The translations under genes were made by a program, and so were the position numbers. 64,000 nucleotides of DNA from assembly GCA_033961575.1 (NCBI GenBank), contig CM066733.1, positions 138,062,421 through 138,126,420 of the forward strand, in the 5' to 3' direction. This document shows, in pieces, positions 11,970-26,300 of the stretch. The notes beneath the pieces are model-generated. The model was not told the DNA's origin and made no database searches. It saw only the letters and a list, made by a program, of their open reading frames with translations. The stretch's first letter is position 1, and the number at the start of each line of letters is the position of its first letter. This DNA comes from Aselliscus stoliczkanus (taxonomy: Eukaryota > Chordata > Mammalia > Chiroptera > Hipposideridae).

Positions 11970-13012
11970 GGGGGGGGGGGGTGGCAGGGGCATTCAACCA
12001 TGGTTTAAAAGGTGTGTGTGTTGGTGGGGGGAGGGGAAAGTGGGTTGATGATTAAATCTCACAGATAAATTAGAAAAGGAACTGGACAAGTTGCTAAAGA
12101 AATGACTAGTTAAAAGAAGGAGAAATGATAAAAAAAATCTGGTCACATTTGAGATTAAACCAGTGGATATTTAAAAGAAGTGTTTTTTTGGCTTCTTAAA
12201 TTAGCATCTGTCTTTTTTTGTGTCAAAGTGATATCCAGTGCTGGCTAGTAAGCAGTGAAAATGAAAGCACCATGTTTTACACTGTGTGATAGTGTAAATC
12301 TGTATGATACTTTTGGAACTCCAATTTTTTCCCCTTTCGTTAATACCTACATGGACCAAACCTTTAAATTTAATTTATGGAAATAAATACATTAGTAAAT
12401 TAAACTTCAGGCTCTTGAACATGAGATAGTCCTATAAACCTAACTAAGCATTAAAAAACAGTTCCTTCAAATAAAGCTATTAACATTGAAAACACAGAGT
12501 ATATATTATGTGTATAATTAACACATTTTTAAAGATATGATCAGGTAAACATAATTGAGTTGGAAATCCTGAGAGAAACTATCTGATACCAAGCCATGTT
12601 ACAAAGCTCTAGTAAATAAGGCAGCGATAGAATTGGACTCTTTTATGCCATGGAAACTTAATATATGATAATGAATGATAAATATGGCATTTAAATCAGT
12701 GGGACATAGTGAGCTATTCTTTCATTCATGTATTTTATCTATTCAGAAAATGTTTATTGAAGGCCAAGCACTGTCATAGATGCCAGGGATATATCAGCAA
12801 GTCAAATAGATTAAAATTGTTGTCATCATGAAGTTTAAATTCCAGTTGTAGAGGCAGAGGATAAATAGAAGATGATTACAATGCTGCAGAAAAAAGTAAA
12901 GCAGGGAATGGTGGTAGTGTTCGCAAGATTCCATTTGGGGAAAAAGTGTTCCAACTTCATGCTGACTGTATAAAGAACTGCCACAAGCCAATTTGTTAAA
13001 AAGCAAAAACCC

Positions 13013-13125
13013 GGGCCGGATGAGTGGCGCGGGGGTTAAGCACTGGCTTGTGAAGCCAGTGGCCCTGGTTCGGGTCCCACATATGAGGGCCAGTAACACT
13101 GCCCTCAAAAAAAAAAAAAAAAAAG
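13013..13125 (+). mobile_element. short tRNA-derived SINE, family A
   Basis: 'GGGCCGGATGAGTGGCGCGG', 'GGTTCGGGTCCCAC' (B box), 'GAGGGCCAGTAACACTGCCC', poly-A. The TSD GCAAAAACCC lies at 13003-13012 and 13126-13135. Confidence 0.92.
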
Positions 13126-14261
13126 GCAAAAACCCAACAGAAAATTTGGTGGAGGTTTTTTTCTTTTCTTTTGATAGATATTCCTGATTCAGAAAGGAGG
13201 ATATAAGGCTATAAGGCTATTCTGTATATCTAACACCTACGTAGTAGTAGCCGGGAAAATGCAAAATCATATAGTGAGATACCGCTTTCAACCCTGAGAT
13301 TGACGTTCAATAATATCATTTTTTTTATGAGTTATGGGAATTGGGTGCTTGTATCTATTGGAGATATATCTGCATGTTAGTACAGTAATTTGTATTGGAA
13401 AGTAGTTTAGGAGTAGCTCTCAAAATGAAAAAGGTACACATACTATGACCTAAGAATTCCACGTCTTGCTCTTTACCTGAGGGAGCTCTTGACTGTGTTT
13501 ACAATAAGGTGTGGTAAGGCAACATGATCAGGAATAATGAAGAGCCAAGAACTCTAAATGTGCTTTAGGTAGAATGATGTGTCCGTCCTGTGGAGCACAG
13601 TAGTACTAACACAGATCTCCAAAACATTGTCCGAATGTAAGAGGTAAATTACAGACGATATATGTTCGAGTGCACACCAGTGATAACAGTTACCACCAAA
13701 CTGTTCACAGCTTTTATTGGAAAAGCTGTTAGGGTTGTGGCGTTAGAGAAGTCTTTAGCTTTAGCCTTCATTTTCATTAATTTTATAGAGTATATTTATT
13801 TTTATTTGTATATATAAAAATGCTTAAAATGTTCGTCCTGTGAGCCTCAGCCCGAGTCCCATTTCCCACTCTCCTAGCCCATGCTGTATGCTTTATCACT
13901 ATCACTTACCTGACACTTGGTATGTGCTCTCGTACATATAGGTGTTTTTTCTGAGTGGTTTTACCAATTAAATTGCAGATCCCTTTGACAGCTTAGGATG
14001 TATTCCTTTTTAAAAACAGGCCAAAAGAGAATGCCTTACTTGGTAAAACTTTGTTATCATCATCATGAATCTGTTGCATTCTTCGAGTAATATTTTTGTG
14101 TTCTTTATATTTCTAAATGAGATTCACAGTAAGTCAAGACTATTTCTAAATTCACCTAAATTTTGGGTGATTTATGCAACAAAACATTTTAAACATTCAG
14201 TCATAAAAAAGATGTTAAAAAATGAAATTGTTCGAATTATCTTATTTTTCTTCTTTTGTAG

Positions 14262-14356
14262 GTCGTTTATATGCAATGCAAACTGGAATGAAAATTGATA
14301 GTAAAACTCCTGAATGTCGTAAATTTTTATCAAAGCTAATGGATCAGTTAGAAGCT
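14262..14356 (+). CDS. VTA1: VTA1 exon 2
   Basis: 95 bp. The acceptor is a good T-rich tract ending TTTTGTAG, and the donor is GTAAGT. The exon begins with GT, completing a Cys codon whose first base is in exon 1, then encodes RLYAMQTGMKIDSKTPECR and continues to DQLEA (about residues 38-69). This is part of the first MIT-like helical bundle. The upstream exon ends in phase 1 and this exon ends in phase 0. Reading the + strand upstream from here runs straight into intron sequence, so the start codon must be in the missing exon 1. Confidence 0.97.
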
Positions 14357-17300
14357 GTAAGTTAAACAGTGATAATTTATTTTCTGATTAATGTTTAAAA
14401 TGCCATTTTATTTCATTTGTGTATGTATGTGCTGTCATTTTAGACCTTTCTCTTGGTAACATTCAGTAATGTCATTATAGCTGAGGAAAAACAGACACAG
14501 TTTTTTGTTTTTTTTCATTTACATCATTCTGCTAAGGGAGTTGTAAGCGAAATTTAAAATAGATCCCATTATCTTTGCATATACCATTATATTTTGTTCT
14601 ATGTTATTGTAGATGACCTTTGAGTCATCCTTTTATAAGTGATGAATCCTTTCTAACCTTCTCTCATGACAATCACATGGATGATTGAAATGGGCTATTT
14701 ATTTAGTGAAAGGAACAATGAAGGAAATTATATCAGTTGCCTATCATCTCTTTGTCCCACTCTTGGTCCCAGGATAAGATGCTCTTATGGTCCAGGCGTT
14801 CACCCTGCTAGAAGAAATGTGGTAGGTGACTAAGAAGCCATCTTGAATTTCACAGGTTATTTATCAATGGTGTAAGTTATTCAGATCAAAGCCTAGTTGT
14901 ATTAAGCAACCATGGGCAATAGTGTTCTCTCTCTAACCTGTATGGGTGTCTGGCCTTCTGACCCAGAGCCCCTGCCCTCTGCTACTGTTAACCACTCAGT
15001 GTTGTTCTGGTGGCACCACTGATGGGAACACAGCTGTCCCTGGAGTCTCTCTGGCTTTCCACTTCTAACACTGCTGCAAGAAAAAGTTGAATACTCTTTT
15101 TTTTTTGGAGGTGGAGTTAGAAGGCAAGAGGAAGAATGTGTCTTACACGTAGTGATATATTTGTAAAATCCCATTTCTAACAGACATTTTATATAGAATA
15201 AATCTCTTTATTAATTCCACAGTATAAAAATAATAGGTAAAATAATAGCGTTTGGATAACACAAAACTCAGTTTTTCATAATAAGCAAAATGTAAAATCA
15301 CACTTATAAAGGGATTCATCAGGAATTTATTATTATCTAAATTAAATAACAATCGAGTAAGTTCATTCCATGGTGAGATCACATCTGCCTGTATTTTAAT
15401 GTTTATAATACAGTTGGAAATTTTCAATGAATTATGTTTGCTGCCAGATATTTTATGTTGAAGATGAGATGACATACTCATTAAATCTAGAATTATTTCA
15501 CATTTTGGGTACAGTAAAGTAGTGTTGTATTGTGGGCCTTTTTCTGTTTTTGGATCAGCATAGCTAAAAAGTTCCTAAACTCCAACATTACGTCTCGTCT
15601 GGACATTACATTATTCTGTTGTGATTATGAGAATATTTACTTTGTTGATTTTATGAAATACCTTGAGACCATTTTTAAATTTTAGTTTTTCATCTTTGAA
15701 TGTATTTGAAAAAAGTAATTTTAAAACAGTAACATTGTGCTAAGATCTAGTATTCCAGAGGGTCATTAATTTCAATATGGCAGTTTGATTAAAATGTAGG
15801 AACTTAGTTTGTTGTTTTTAAAATACTTTATTGTATGTGTAGGAAAGGGATGTACTAACTGGAAATTTACACGGTTCTAAATTGTGTTGATTAAAGGTAG
15901 ATATTTGTCTAAATTTTAAAAACCTTTGTAATCCAACCCTAAGTTTGTCATACATTACTTAGAATTAGATCTCTTTTTTTACTAATATGCACTGAGAGAT
16001 ACTCTTTTAAAATATATTGATCTAGTCTTATTTTTTTTTTATTTGATGAGAAGAAATTGAAATTAGGATAACTTAAAATTTTAAATTATATATGGTTAGG
16101 AAATAATTTCCTAATACCATTTTTAGAATACCTGATAGTACATTGGATAATCCATTATTTTGAAATACTATTTGTATGATGCTTTAAAACAGCTTCTTAG
16201 ATGTGTTATCCTTTTTTTCTTGGTTATTTTGATTTTTAGAGGTGAATTATACTTTCAAGTTATCATGAGTGTGTTTCTTTAAAATTTTGTGAACATTGAT
16301 TGGATTTTGTTTTGAATACCCTGAGCTAGGACATAACAATTTTTTTTTTTGCAAGATTTCATTGATATATCTTTTACTGAAATGAATATAAAATAATTTA
16401 TTTAAAACGATTATTAGGGTAATTTGTATTTAAGCATACACTTCTGTAAGTTCAAAATCATAAACTCTGTATCTGATTTTGTTTTAGCTTAAGAAACAGT
16501 TGGGTGATAATGAAGCTATTACTCAAGAAATAGTTGGTTGTGCCCATTTGGAGAATTACGCTTTGAAAATGTTTTTGTATGCAGATAATGAGGATCGGGC
16601 TGGGCGATTTCACAAGTAAGTAAAGAAAGAAAAAGAAAGATGAGTTTAGTTATGCTATAACCAGAATTATCCAGTTATGTATTGAATCATTTTTGACTTC
16701 CTGATTAATGATTTAGATTTTTTTTAAATTACTTATAGAATCTCAGAGTGATTCTGGGTTTTGAGTACAGTCCTTTCTTTTTAGACAAAATGGCTGAAAG
16801 AAGACTATCCAGGGCAGATTCGTTTTCTCAGTAAATATACCCTAACTAGCCATTCTTCAACATTGTTCAAAATCTGAGTTGAGGGCCGGCCGAGTGGCGT
16901 GGGGTTAAGCGCTGGCTTGGGACGCCAGCGGCCCCGGTTCGGGTCCCACATAGGAGGGCCAGTGACACTGCCCTCAAAAAAAAAAAAAAAAAAATCTGAG
17001 AGTTGATTTTATCCAATAGCCTGGTTCAGTGATATTGATTTTAAAACTCCCACTCCACCAATTGAAATAATTTGTCATTATGATGATAGTACTTCGATGC
17101 AAAAAAATACATATAGCTTGATGTGCTTTTAGATAATACAGTAATATACTTTTTCTAATATCAAATGTAGACTATAAAACCTGCCATATTTGCCTGTAAT
17201 ATGAGTGTTGTTACTTTCTCCTAATAACAGTTTATAAGAGGTGTGCCACTGTATTCTTAAAATCTGTTTTTATTTAAAATACTAAATTTAGAATGCTTTT

Positions 17301-20300
17301 ATAAACATTGGAAATTTTTCTTATAGCTACATAACTAGTTTTACATCTTAACATTTTTCATTTAAACTAGACAAGCTCTCTTTTGTCTTCCAGAAACATG
17401 ATCAAGTCCTTCTATACAGCCAGTCTTTTAATAGATGTCATCACAGTGTTTGGAGAGCTCACTGATGAAGTGAGTGTGTATTCTTTATTGTCTTATTAGC
17501 TGTAGATCAGTATTTTTGTTGTTTATCAGTTTTATTATTACATTGTTTAGTTAGAGCGGCGTGTCTATCTGAAATGTAGTATAAGCAAAAATTTAATTTT
17601 AAATATACTACTAGCCACATTTTAAAAAGTAAAAACAAAAGATGAAATTATTTTTAATAATATATTTTTATTTTGTGGTAAGCTCTTTAAATCCAGTGTG
17701 TATGTTACACTTTAGGAAATGCATGACTACTGTATTGGGCAGCACAGGTTTTGAGTTTGATTTTATGAAGTGTTTAAATATTACTAATCCTGTATGCTGT
17801 TAAGTTTCTTCGCTATTATTTGATTAACACACTGGAGGCAGAGACTTTTAGAACTTTTCTCCCCCTATTTCATTTCTAGTCAGAAATGTCACTGTTTATG
17901 ATTTGTTTCTGTTGTAGAATACATATAGAACTTGATATTTGCAAGACACTTCCTATTTTTTTTATCAATTTGTTTCTCATATCTCTAAGACAAGTAGAGT
18001 GCATATTCATTTTATACATGAGCAAATTGAGGCTAAGTGACAAACATTGCTGTGATTTCAGTGTTGTTTTCACTGTAGCAAGAAAATTTGTTTTCTGAGA
18101 GGGGAGTTAATAATCTAGAAAGAAAGAACAGAAGAGCCATAAACAAGACTGGCAGAGGCATGTTATATTGGTGATTTGAAATCTGTGAAGAACATTGCTT
18201 TCTGTGGTGTGTTTCAAAACAATGAACAGCTCATTGTAAAGTTCTGAACAAAACAAAGTGTAATCTATGAGATATTTGCATTTTTGTGAAACAGTATATC
18301 AAAACTGCAAAAAAATTTTATGTTTATATGTAAAATGAAGTTAAGCTCTAAGCTTGATTATAAGTTGGGGTTTTGTATTGGCAGAGTTGGGCTGAACATT
18401 TCAAAACTGTGCCGAGTGAGACTGTGTGTGACTGCTCCTTTTACTTCAAAACATCCATCATCCTTAGCCCTTGCCCACATAGCATTCCCTAGTCATTCAG
18501 ATAATCAGAAGCCACCCCCAGATAGTCCCAAACACCCTCTGGTGTATGGGGTAGTGCCCATTGTGAGCACTCCCCTGCTGCCCAGTGTTCTTGAGGCCAG
18601 GTGGGATCAGGAAACAGGCGTGGAGTGTGACGCTGAAGTGCTGCTCAGTGGGCAGCACCTTCTGTACCCTGAAGGCCCTGAGACCCACTGTGTTTAGCTC
18701 CCTTTCGCTCTCTCCCCCTGTTCTTACTGATCTGGAGACTTCTTTTCTGCTCTGTTTTCACGAGTATGGGACACGATACTAGCTACTTGAAGATATAGAG
18801 GTGATTTAATCGTGACGTTATGGAAAGCTTTAGGGAGGTCAGTGGGGTTTCTGAGAGTTCCAGGTGGACAGAGGAGAATAACAGAAATCAGGTTAGAGGA
18901 CTGTCATACACCAGAGCAGAACAAATTCTAGTAGGAAAAAGGGAGGAGAAAGGTGATGCAGCAATATGGCGTCGGAGTGAGTAAGCCGAACACTGGAGGC
19001 CTGTGTGATGTTTCTATTGTACATAAAGATTTTGAGTCTTCCAGTTAAATCCTTTTTGCTTTTCTTTTTCTTTTTTTTTTTAAATGTGGGACCAAACCGG
19101 GGCCGCTGGCTTCCCACACCAGCGCTTAACCACCGTGCCACTCAGCCAGTCCTTGCTTTTCCTTTTAAAAAATAGACTTTTTTTGAAAAGGCCACTGGTT
19201 CATCAGCTAGATTACTTCAATTTACATAATATTTTCAAACTGTTTTCGAGCTCTTTTTCTCTGCCAACTGTTCTGCGTTGTTGTTGAATTGAAGAACCTG
19301 CGGGGACTTGTCAGTTCCGGACCTGGTGGGTCCGTGTGACTTGTGGTGCTTCCTACTAATCCCATTTTGTGTTTGTCAGGCCAGTCTACTCACCACCCTC
19401 CCAGCTTTGACCACTGTGAACTTTGTGTTTTTAGCCTGCTTTACCTCACCCTTACCAATTGTTCTAACCCTTATGTGAATTTCTCCATTCTCTCAACTCT
19501 TCCGTTTTTAGAGTCTTAACTGTGTGAATTAACTGTGTGAATATTACACCTTGAATGTATTGACTTGAGTTTTATATATTTTGGAATGAATTATACTGCA
19601 AGTCCATGAAGGGGGAACTTTGTCTTACTCTACAGTTACATCTTCTTTGGCATTAAATGCCAATTTGCACACTGAGTGAAAACAGTGGCCAATTAATTAA
19701 TATTTCAAAAGTCATTATAGTTTAGCTTTTTGTTTTTCTGTCTGTAGATGGAAATAATGTTCAGACCTGTTCACAGAGAACTTGTTTCATAATTCTTCTG
19801 AAATGTAATTGATCTCAATTACTCCCAGCATTTTGGTCTATTTTCTGATAGTTTTTCCCTTTTAATTTCATGTCATTACTCATAGTTGCACAAAACTAAA
19901 TCAAGTCTGTATTTTCTTTAGTCTTCAACTGTTTATATATGTATATTTTATCTGCCAGTCTTGTTTCTCAACTGCCCTCTCTCTGTTTTAGGTATACGTA
20001 TTGAACTCTTTTAACTGTGCCTTACATAATTTCATCTCAGTATTTAATTAAATTTGTTGTTGTGTAAACTTCTGGCATTCCTGTAGATTTCTTGGAATCA
20101 GTGTCCCACTTTTAGATATAGAGTTACCAGAATATATATTAAAAATTATAATTTTGTACTTTCAATTAAGGAATGTTTAAAACATAAATATTTTATTTTC
20201 CTACTGTATTATATTGATTAATCTATGGCCACTATTATTGATAGGCTTTCTTTTATTGTATTTTAGTTTAATTTCACTTCTTGCAAGGTCTGAAAAGCAG

Positions 20301-23300
20301 ATATCATTTTACCTTTTTTCTTTCATACTATTTGGTTTAGGTTTAATACTGCTAATTTAGGAAGAATATGAAAATCGCTGGTAAAATAATAATACTGCTC
20401 TTATTAATTGAATTTCTGCTAATTTGAAGGAATCAAATGAATATGGTATGTTTTCTTGCTCTCACAGACCTTATGTCCTAACTCAGAAAGCGAAGCAAAA
20501 TAACTAACTATACACAAAAGGGATCTACTCCTACCATTTACCTGACACTTTAGATATATGCTTAGACACTTTAGATATATTTTGTTTCACCTTTCAGGAC
20601 TCTGAATTACAGTGAGAGAACTGAGGGTCAGAAAAATATAAGTACCTTGTCCCAAGATGCTGTAGCCCAGAACTATCTTCTCAGTCTCTGATAAAGGTCC
20701 AGCTTTTTTCTTTTTTTCCTCTTAATTTCCAATCTGTTGTGGACTGAGTGTTTTGTAAAATACAAGTAATAATTGAATTACTAGAAAAAAATGAAACTTA
20801 AAGAAGTCATGCAAAATACAAGTCTAATTTGTTATAAGTTTCCTAAGTACGCTCAATTCTGTACTATTTTGTCACAAATTGGTAAGCAGTTTTAGGCTAG
20901 CGCTGGTTGTGGAACCACATTTTGATTAGCACTGATCTACATCCCTCTGTGGAAGATCCCAAGGAATCCTGTTTGTATCCCAATCTGGACTGGCCCTGCT
21001 GAAGAACAGGGCTACAACAGGACTGGAGCAATGACTTGGGTAGCTGGCTGTGAAGGAGGTAGTGTGTTTAAGGTAACAGTAGGCACTGGCAGTTTCTGAA
21101 TTAAGCAACATCTTATTGCTAGCCTAGAAAGCCATGGGAGAGTGAGAGAGATTTATCGAATTGCAAAAGCATGTGTTCTGTTCATACCATGCCTTAGGTT
21201 TTCTTTTCTTTTTTTTTTTTTTAGCTGAGCCATCTTGCCACGTGTTGGCAGCTCAGCAGCAGCTCAGCTCGGGCCAGGAATCAAATCAGCGACCCTGTTG
21301 CTCAGAGCTCGCACTGTTGAGTGAGCTCTTAACCAACTGAGCCGCTCTGCCGGCCCCATGCCTTAGGTTTTCATTTTCTCGCAGTACACTGAAGCTCTCA
21401 TCCTTAATAATTATAATAGTAGATAGAAAAATATGAAGGTAGTATTGTCTCTCTTACTAGAGTGAGGAATTCCAGGTATCTTGTATTCTGTTCTGTATGA
21501 AAATTGCCAAGAACAGTGACCTGTACTTAATATTCAATTAATTGTGAATGAAAATTGCATATGTGACTTCATAACTGATTTTTGGGTAAGTGATTTGATG
21601 TATGTAAGCCTGTTCTCACACCTGTAAGAGGAAGACAATTGTAATACCTTCAAGTTATTCTGGTGATAAAACGAGAAATGCATGTAAAGCCTTTAGCAAA
21701 GTATCTAGCATATAGTAAATGCTTAAAAAGCATTAGTTATTGCTTTTATCAGTTGACGGATAATGTCTAGAGCACTGCATTTAAAGATAACATCAGCAAA
21801 TACATGAAAATTTTAATGGAAACTTCTAATTGCTCAATCTTGCATAGTTACTTAAGTTGAATTTATTCAGAAATAGGCATTATGTATTAATACTAACTAT
21901 ATTTGGAGACCCAAAAAAGATAGAAAGAAAATGTAGAAAAACATTTTTGAAGAGATAGTCACCATAGATTTTCTGAATTGGGTGAAAAAAGTTACAGATT
22001 CAAGAAGCTCAGTAAGCCTGCAATAACAGAAATATAAAGAAAACCACATCTGAGAACATCATAGTCAAACAGTGAAATTGAGCGATGGAGCAATCCTGGG
22101 AAACCACATATTGTACACAAGGTCACAGTGCTCTGAAGGATGGTGGACTTCTCATGCGTTAAAAAGTGGTAGCAAGAAGATAATAAAAGTGACATGTTTC
22201 CAATATTGAAAGAAAAAAAACAATAAGCAAATAAACCCTGTCAACTTAGAATTCTATATAGAGCAAAGGTATCCTTCAAAAAATCAAGGTAGGGCCGGCC
22301 GAGTGGCACGGTGGTTAAGCGCTGGCTTGGGAAGCCAGCGGCCCCGGTTTGGTCCCACATGTGAGGGCCAGTGACACTGCCCTCAAAAAATCAAACAAAA
22401 AAAAAAATCAAGGTAAAATAAAAGACATTTCAGGCAGATTAATTCATTGCTAGCAATTCTGCACTGAAGATTTAAAGCACTATTAAAGACCAGCAGAAAG
22501 GAAGTTTTCAGTCTGAAGGGAAACCAGGTGGTGACTTAGATTTACAGGGAGGAAGGAAGTACACTGGGCATAGTATGTAGGTAAATATATACAACACTTT
22601 ATATTTTCACTTTTCTTCATTTCTTTAAAAGATATATACCTATTTAAATAAAAATTATAACTATACATATATATTTGGTAAACACAAAAGAGGACAAGGG
22701 AAGGGAAGAGGGAGAAAAACAGATGGGACTAATATAAAACAAATAGCAAATATTAGGCATGTATCAGCATGTACTGTAAATGTAAATGGACTAACTATAA
22801 TTTAAAAGTAGAGGTTTTTAGATTAGATAAAAAAGCAAGCTCTAACTTTATATTGTTTACAAGAAACACCCTTTAAATACAGAGACACAGATATTTTGAA
22901 AAGATGGGAAAAGTATTCAATGCAAATGATAAGTAAACAAAATCCCAAGTGGCCATATTAATATTAAATAAAGTACACTTTAAGAGGATCTGTTATTAGA
23001 GGTGAAATGGGACATTTTAGTTCATCAAGAAGATACTACAGTTAAAAATGTGCATATCTAATAACAGTTTTAAACCATATGAAACAAAAATTGATGGAAA
23101 TAAACAAAAAAATATAGATAAATTACTAATCATAGTTGGAGAGTTTTAACACACCCTCCCCCTCAGTCATCAGTAGAATAAGTAGTTTAAAAACAGTAAA
23201 ATTAACTAAAATGAATAGACTGGCCACATCAAATATTGGCTAGAATGTGGAAAAACAAGAGCTTTCATACATTGCTTGGTTATAACCACTTTAGGAAAAG

Positions 23301-26300
23301 ATTTGGCAGATTTTTACAAAGGTAAACATACACCTACCCTTTTACCCAGCAATTCCTCCTTGGTGTTTATCCAAGAGAAATGAAAACATGTGTCTAGAAA
23401 AAGACTTGTTCAAGACTGCTCATAGGAACTTTATTCATAATGGTCCAAAGCTGGAAACAACCCAGATGTCCACCAACAGAGAAACTGATAAATAAATTAT
23501 GCTATTATTAAGATATAAAAAGGGACTACTGATATACCTTACAACATGTATGACTCTTCTAGACATTAGGTTAAGCAAAAAAAAGACTCAAAAGAATACA
23601 AATTGTATGATCCCCCTCACATAAAGAACTACAATAAGCAAATCTGGTGGAAAAAAATGAGGGTTTTTTATTGCAGCAGGGGGAGATTGATCTGGAAAGG
23701 GATATAAAGGAACTTTCTGGGGAACTAGAACTGTTATATTTTGATAGGAGTATGTTTTACACAGATATATCTTTGTCAAAATTCATCAAGCATACACAAG
23801 ATTTATGCATCTCAAAGTATATCAGTTTTACCACAAAAAATAAATATTGGACTATTGTTTGTAGGTTTGTTTTTTCTTGATGGTATTGGGTTGTCAATTC
23901 TAAAACTGCCTACTCTGTATTCTAGGATTGAGCAAATGAGTAAATATATTGAGGGAGCCAGGTTTTTCACTTCTGGGTAAAGAAGCTAAAATATGGGATA
24001 GGAAAATATTACATTGTATTGTGTTGGATTGGAGTTGGAGATGTTCATATTCATTTGTGCTTTTAAATATATTAAATCAATAGAGAAAAAAAAAATATAT
24101 ATATATATGAGGTTAGACAATTAAGTTTGAGTTGTCTGCCCTTCGTAGATACTATATATGTCTACTATAAATGTGTGTATATACAATATATCCATGTATT
24201 TGTGTGTATACAGTATATATAAATAGACGTGTGTGTACATACACATAAAACGTAGTTCTGTATCTTTGTATTGGAAGCAGTGATGCGCCAATAGCATTGA
24301 GCACCTAGTATCTGATTTTTGGGATCTAAATACCATCATTTATAAAAGGAACCAGGACTGTTGTAGAAAGGGCAGAATCTAGGACTGGGTAAGAGAAGCT
24401 GGACTTACAGTGAAGAAGTGTTCATGTAATCATGGGACATGTCAAAAGGATCGAGAAGCCAGTTTGAAAGGGTTTCCACTGTCCAAGTCAGAGACAATTT
24501 GAGCATCAAAATAACAATATTAATAGATGATAGCCACTGAATAAAATAAGAATCTGTGGGTGTGTACTTTAACATAGAATTAAATAAATGAATGAGTAAA
24601 TAATGGAATAACTGAGAAGGTTCTTTACAGTAGAATTATAATTAATATAGAAATAAAGGTGAAGATAGAAATCATTAATGATAAAAGTAGTAGATGGAGT
24701 TTGACGAAGAGCAGGATATTTACTTTAGTCTCTAAATATCTCCCCTCAAACTGCTTATTAATTTTAAAGTGGGAAGTAGGGGAGAATGGAGAATCCTATC
24801 TGACACCACTTTAATCAAGTCATCAAACCTAACCTCACCAATATTGGGACCAACTGATATCATGTGCCTCCTAATAAGATGAAGTAGCAAAGACAGACAT
24901 TGCCTCAGTGCTAATCCTGCTTAACAATGCATGAGGAAACATCAGACAAATCCAAACTGATAAGACATTTTACAACTAGGCTGGTAGTGTTTAAAATGTC
25001 AAGGTGAAGAAACACTAACAAAGGCTTTTCCTGATTAAAGACTAAAGAGACATGATAACTAAATAATGCATGCTTCTTAAACTAGACCCATGGGAGGAAT
25101 GACTACTGAGGACATTATTTGGACAATTGACAGAACTTTGTGGAACTGTGGATCAGACAATATTCTTGTATAAGGATTACATTTCCTGATTTTAATAACC
25201 ATTGTGTATGAGATTGTCATTGATCTTCGAAAATGCATAGTGAAAGCACAAGTGTCACAGTGACTTTCAGCTTACTTCAAATGGTGCAGAAAAATGCATA
25301 TATAAAAATAGATAACATATTAATATGTGCTAAGTAATATGCATATATGCATATATAAGTCGATAGATTGATAAAACAAAGAAAATGTAAACAATTGGGG
25401 AAACTGAGTGAAAAGTATATGGGAGTATCTTGTACTATTTTTTAAATAGTTATTTCACAAAACTTTTTTAATCTTATTTCTTTCAAGCAATAATGTTGGC
25501 TCCTTTCTTTTCCTTTGGATTAGGTATTAAACAGTTAATGTCCATCCCATCTTTGGAAATCTTTTGGCTAATTGGAATATACATTCCAAATATTATTATA
25601 AAAATAGTTAAATTTAAGTGTTTGTGTGTCATAGTTAGGTTTTTTAGTATAGTTTCACTCTCATTTTTTAAACTCATTTTATAAAATTTTACTTGTTTTG
25701 AAAAATATAAAAGTCTAAAAATGTTGAACCAGTCTCCATCAGGAAATACATGTAATCTGTGATTATAAATGCTTCAATATTTGAGTCATTGTTATAATAA
25801 TTTTGTTGAATATGTGTTTTTCAAGCATTTCTCACTGTATTATGTCCAGTTTTCCTGGAAGTTATATAGAGCCCTTGTTTTTGTTTAATAAACTTGGGAG
25901 AATTGAGGGACTAAGTGTATAAATGTGTTATCTACGATGTTACCACCAAGTTAGAGGTTATTAACCTGTTTTGTATCACCAGATATTTTGAAATGCTTTT
26001 AAAGCTATGGATTCTTTCCTACACGTATGTGTATTGCATATGATTCAGGGTTTTCATGGACACCCTCAGCCCTATCCACTGACCCCTCTCTGCAAGCCTA
26101 AGCCAAACTATGCTCAAGATTAATATTCACATTTATTCATTAAAAAATTACTTATTGCAGGTTAGTGTTTTCATAGTGTGGTTTCAAGACAGCCAGCTTC
26201 ACAATCATCTTGGGTTAAAAAATGGATTAAAACAAAAAACAAACAAAAAAAACCCCATGGATTCCAGAATCTAATTTTCATTTATTCAGTCACCAAATAT

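Larger units (their letters stand above)
1..14261 (+). other. VTA1: VTA1 intron 1 (3' part)
   Basis: No coding exon and no CpG island were found. The interval holds the MaLR LTR, the nested L1s, three SINEs, the mariner and the solo LTR listed separately. Other stretches (2100-3690, 5900-8060, 9970-10760, 11100-11820, 12000-13000, 13140-14260) are AT-rich single-copy-looking or old-repeat sequence with nothing I can name. 9560-9970 looks like an old interspersed repeat of unknown class. The true intron is longer than what is seen here. Confidence 0.9.

Noticed and set aside
1..14261. Possible VTA1 exon 1 and promoter in the window
   Set aside because: No CpG island and no sequence encoding the expected N-terminus was found upstream of exon 2.
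18320..18697. Open frame of 125 aa in a relatively GC-rich part of intron 4
   Set aside because: Low-complexity Pro/Ser composition without a domain; parts look like a degraded hAT repeat.
24106..24140. 'TTAGACAATTAAGTTTGAG' resembling the end of the second mariner
   Set aside because: Only about 20 bases with no body or partner TIR; too short to call.
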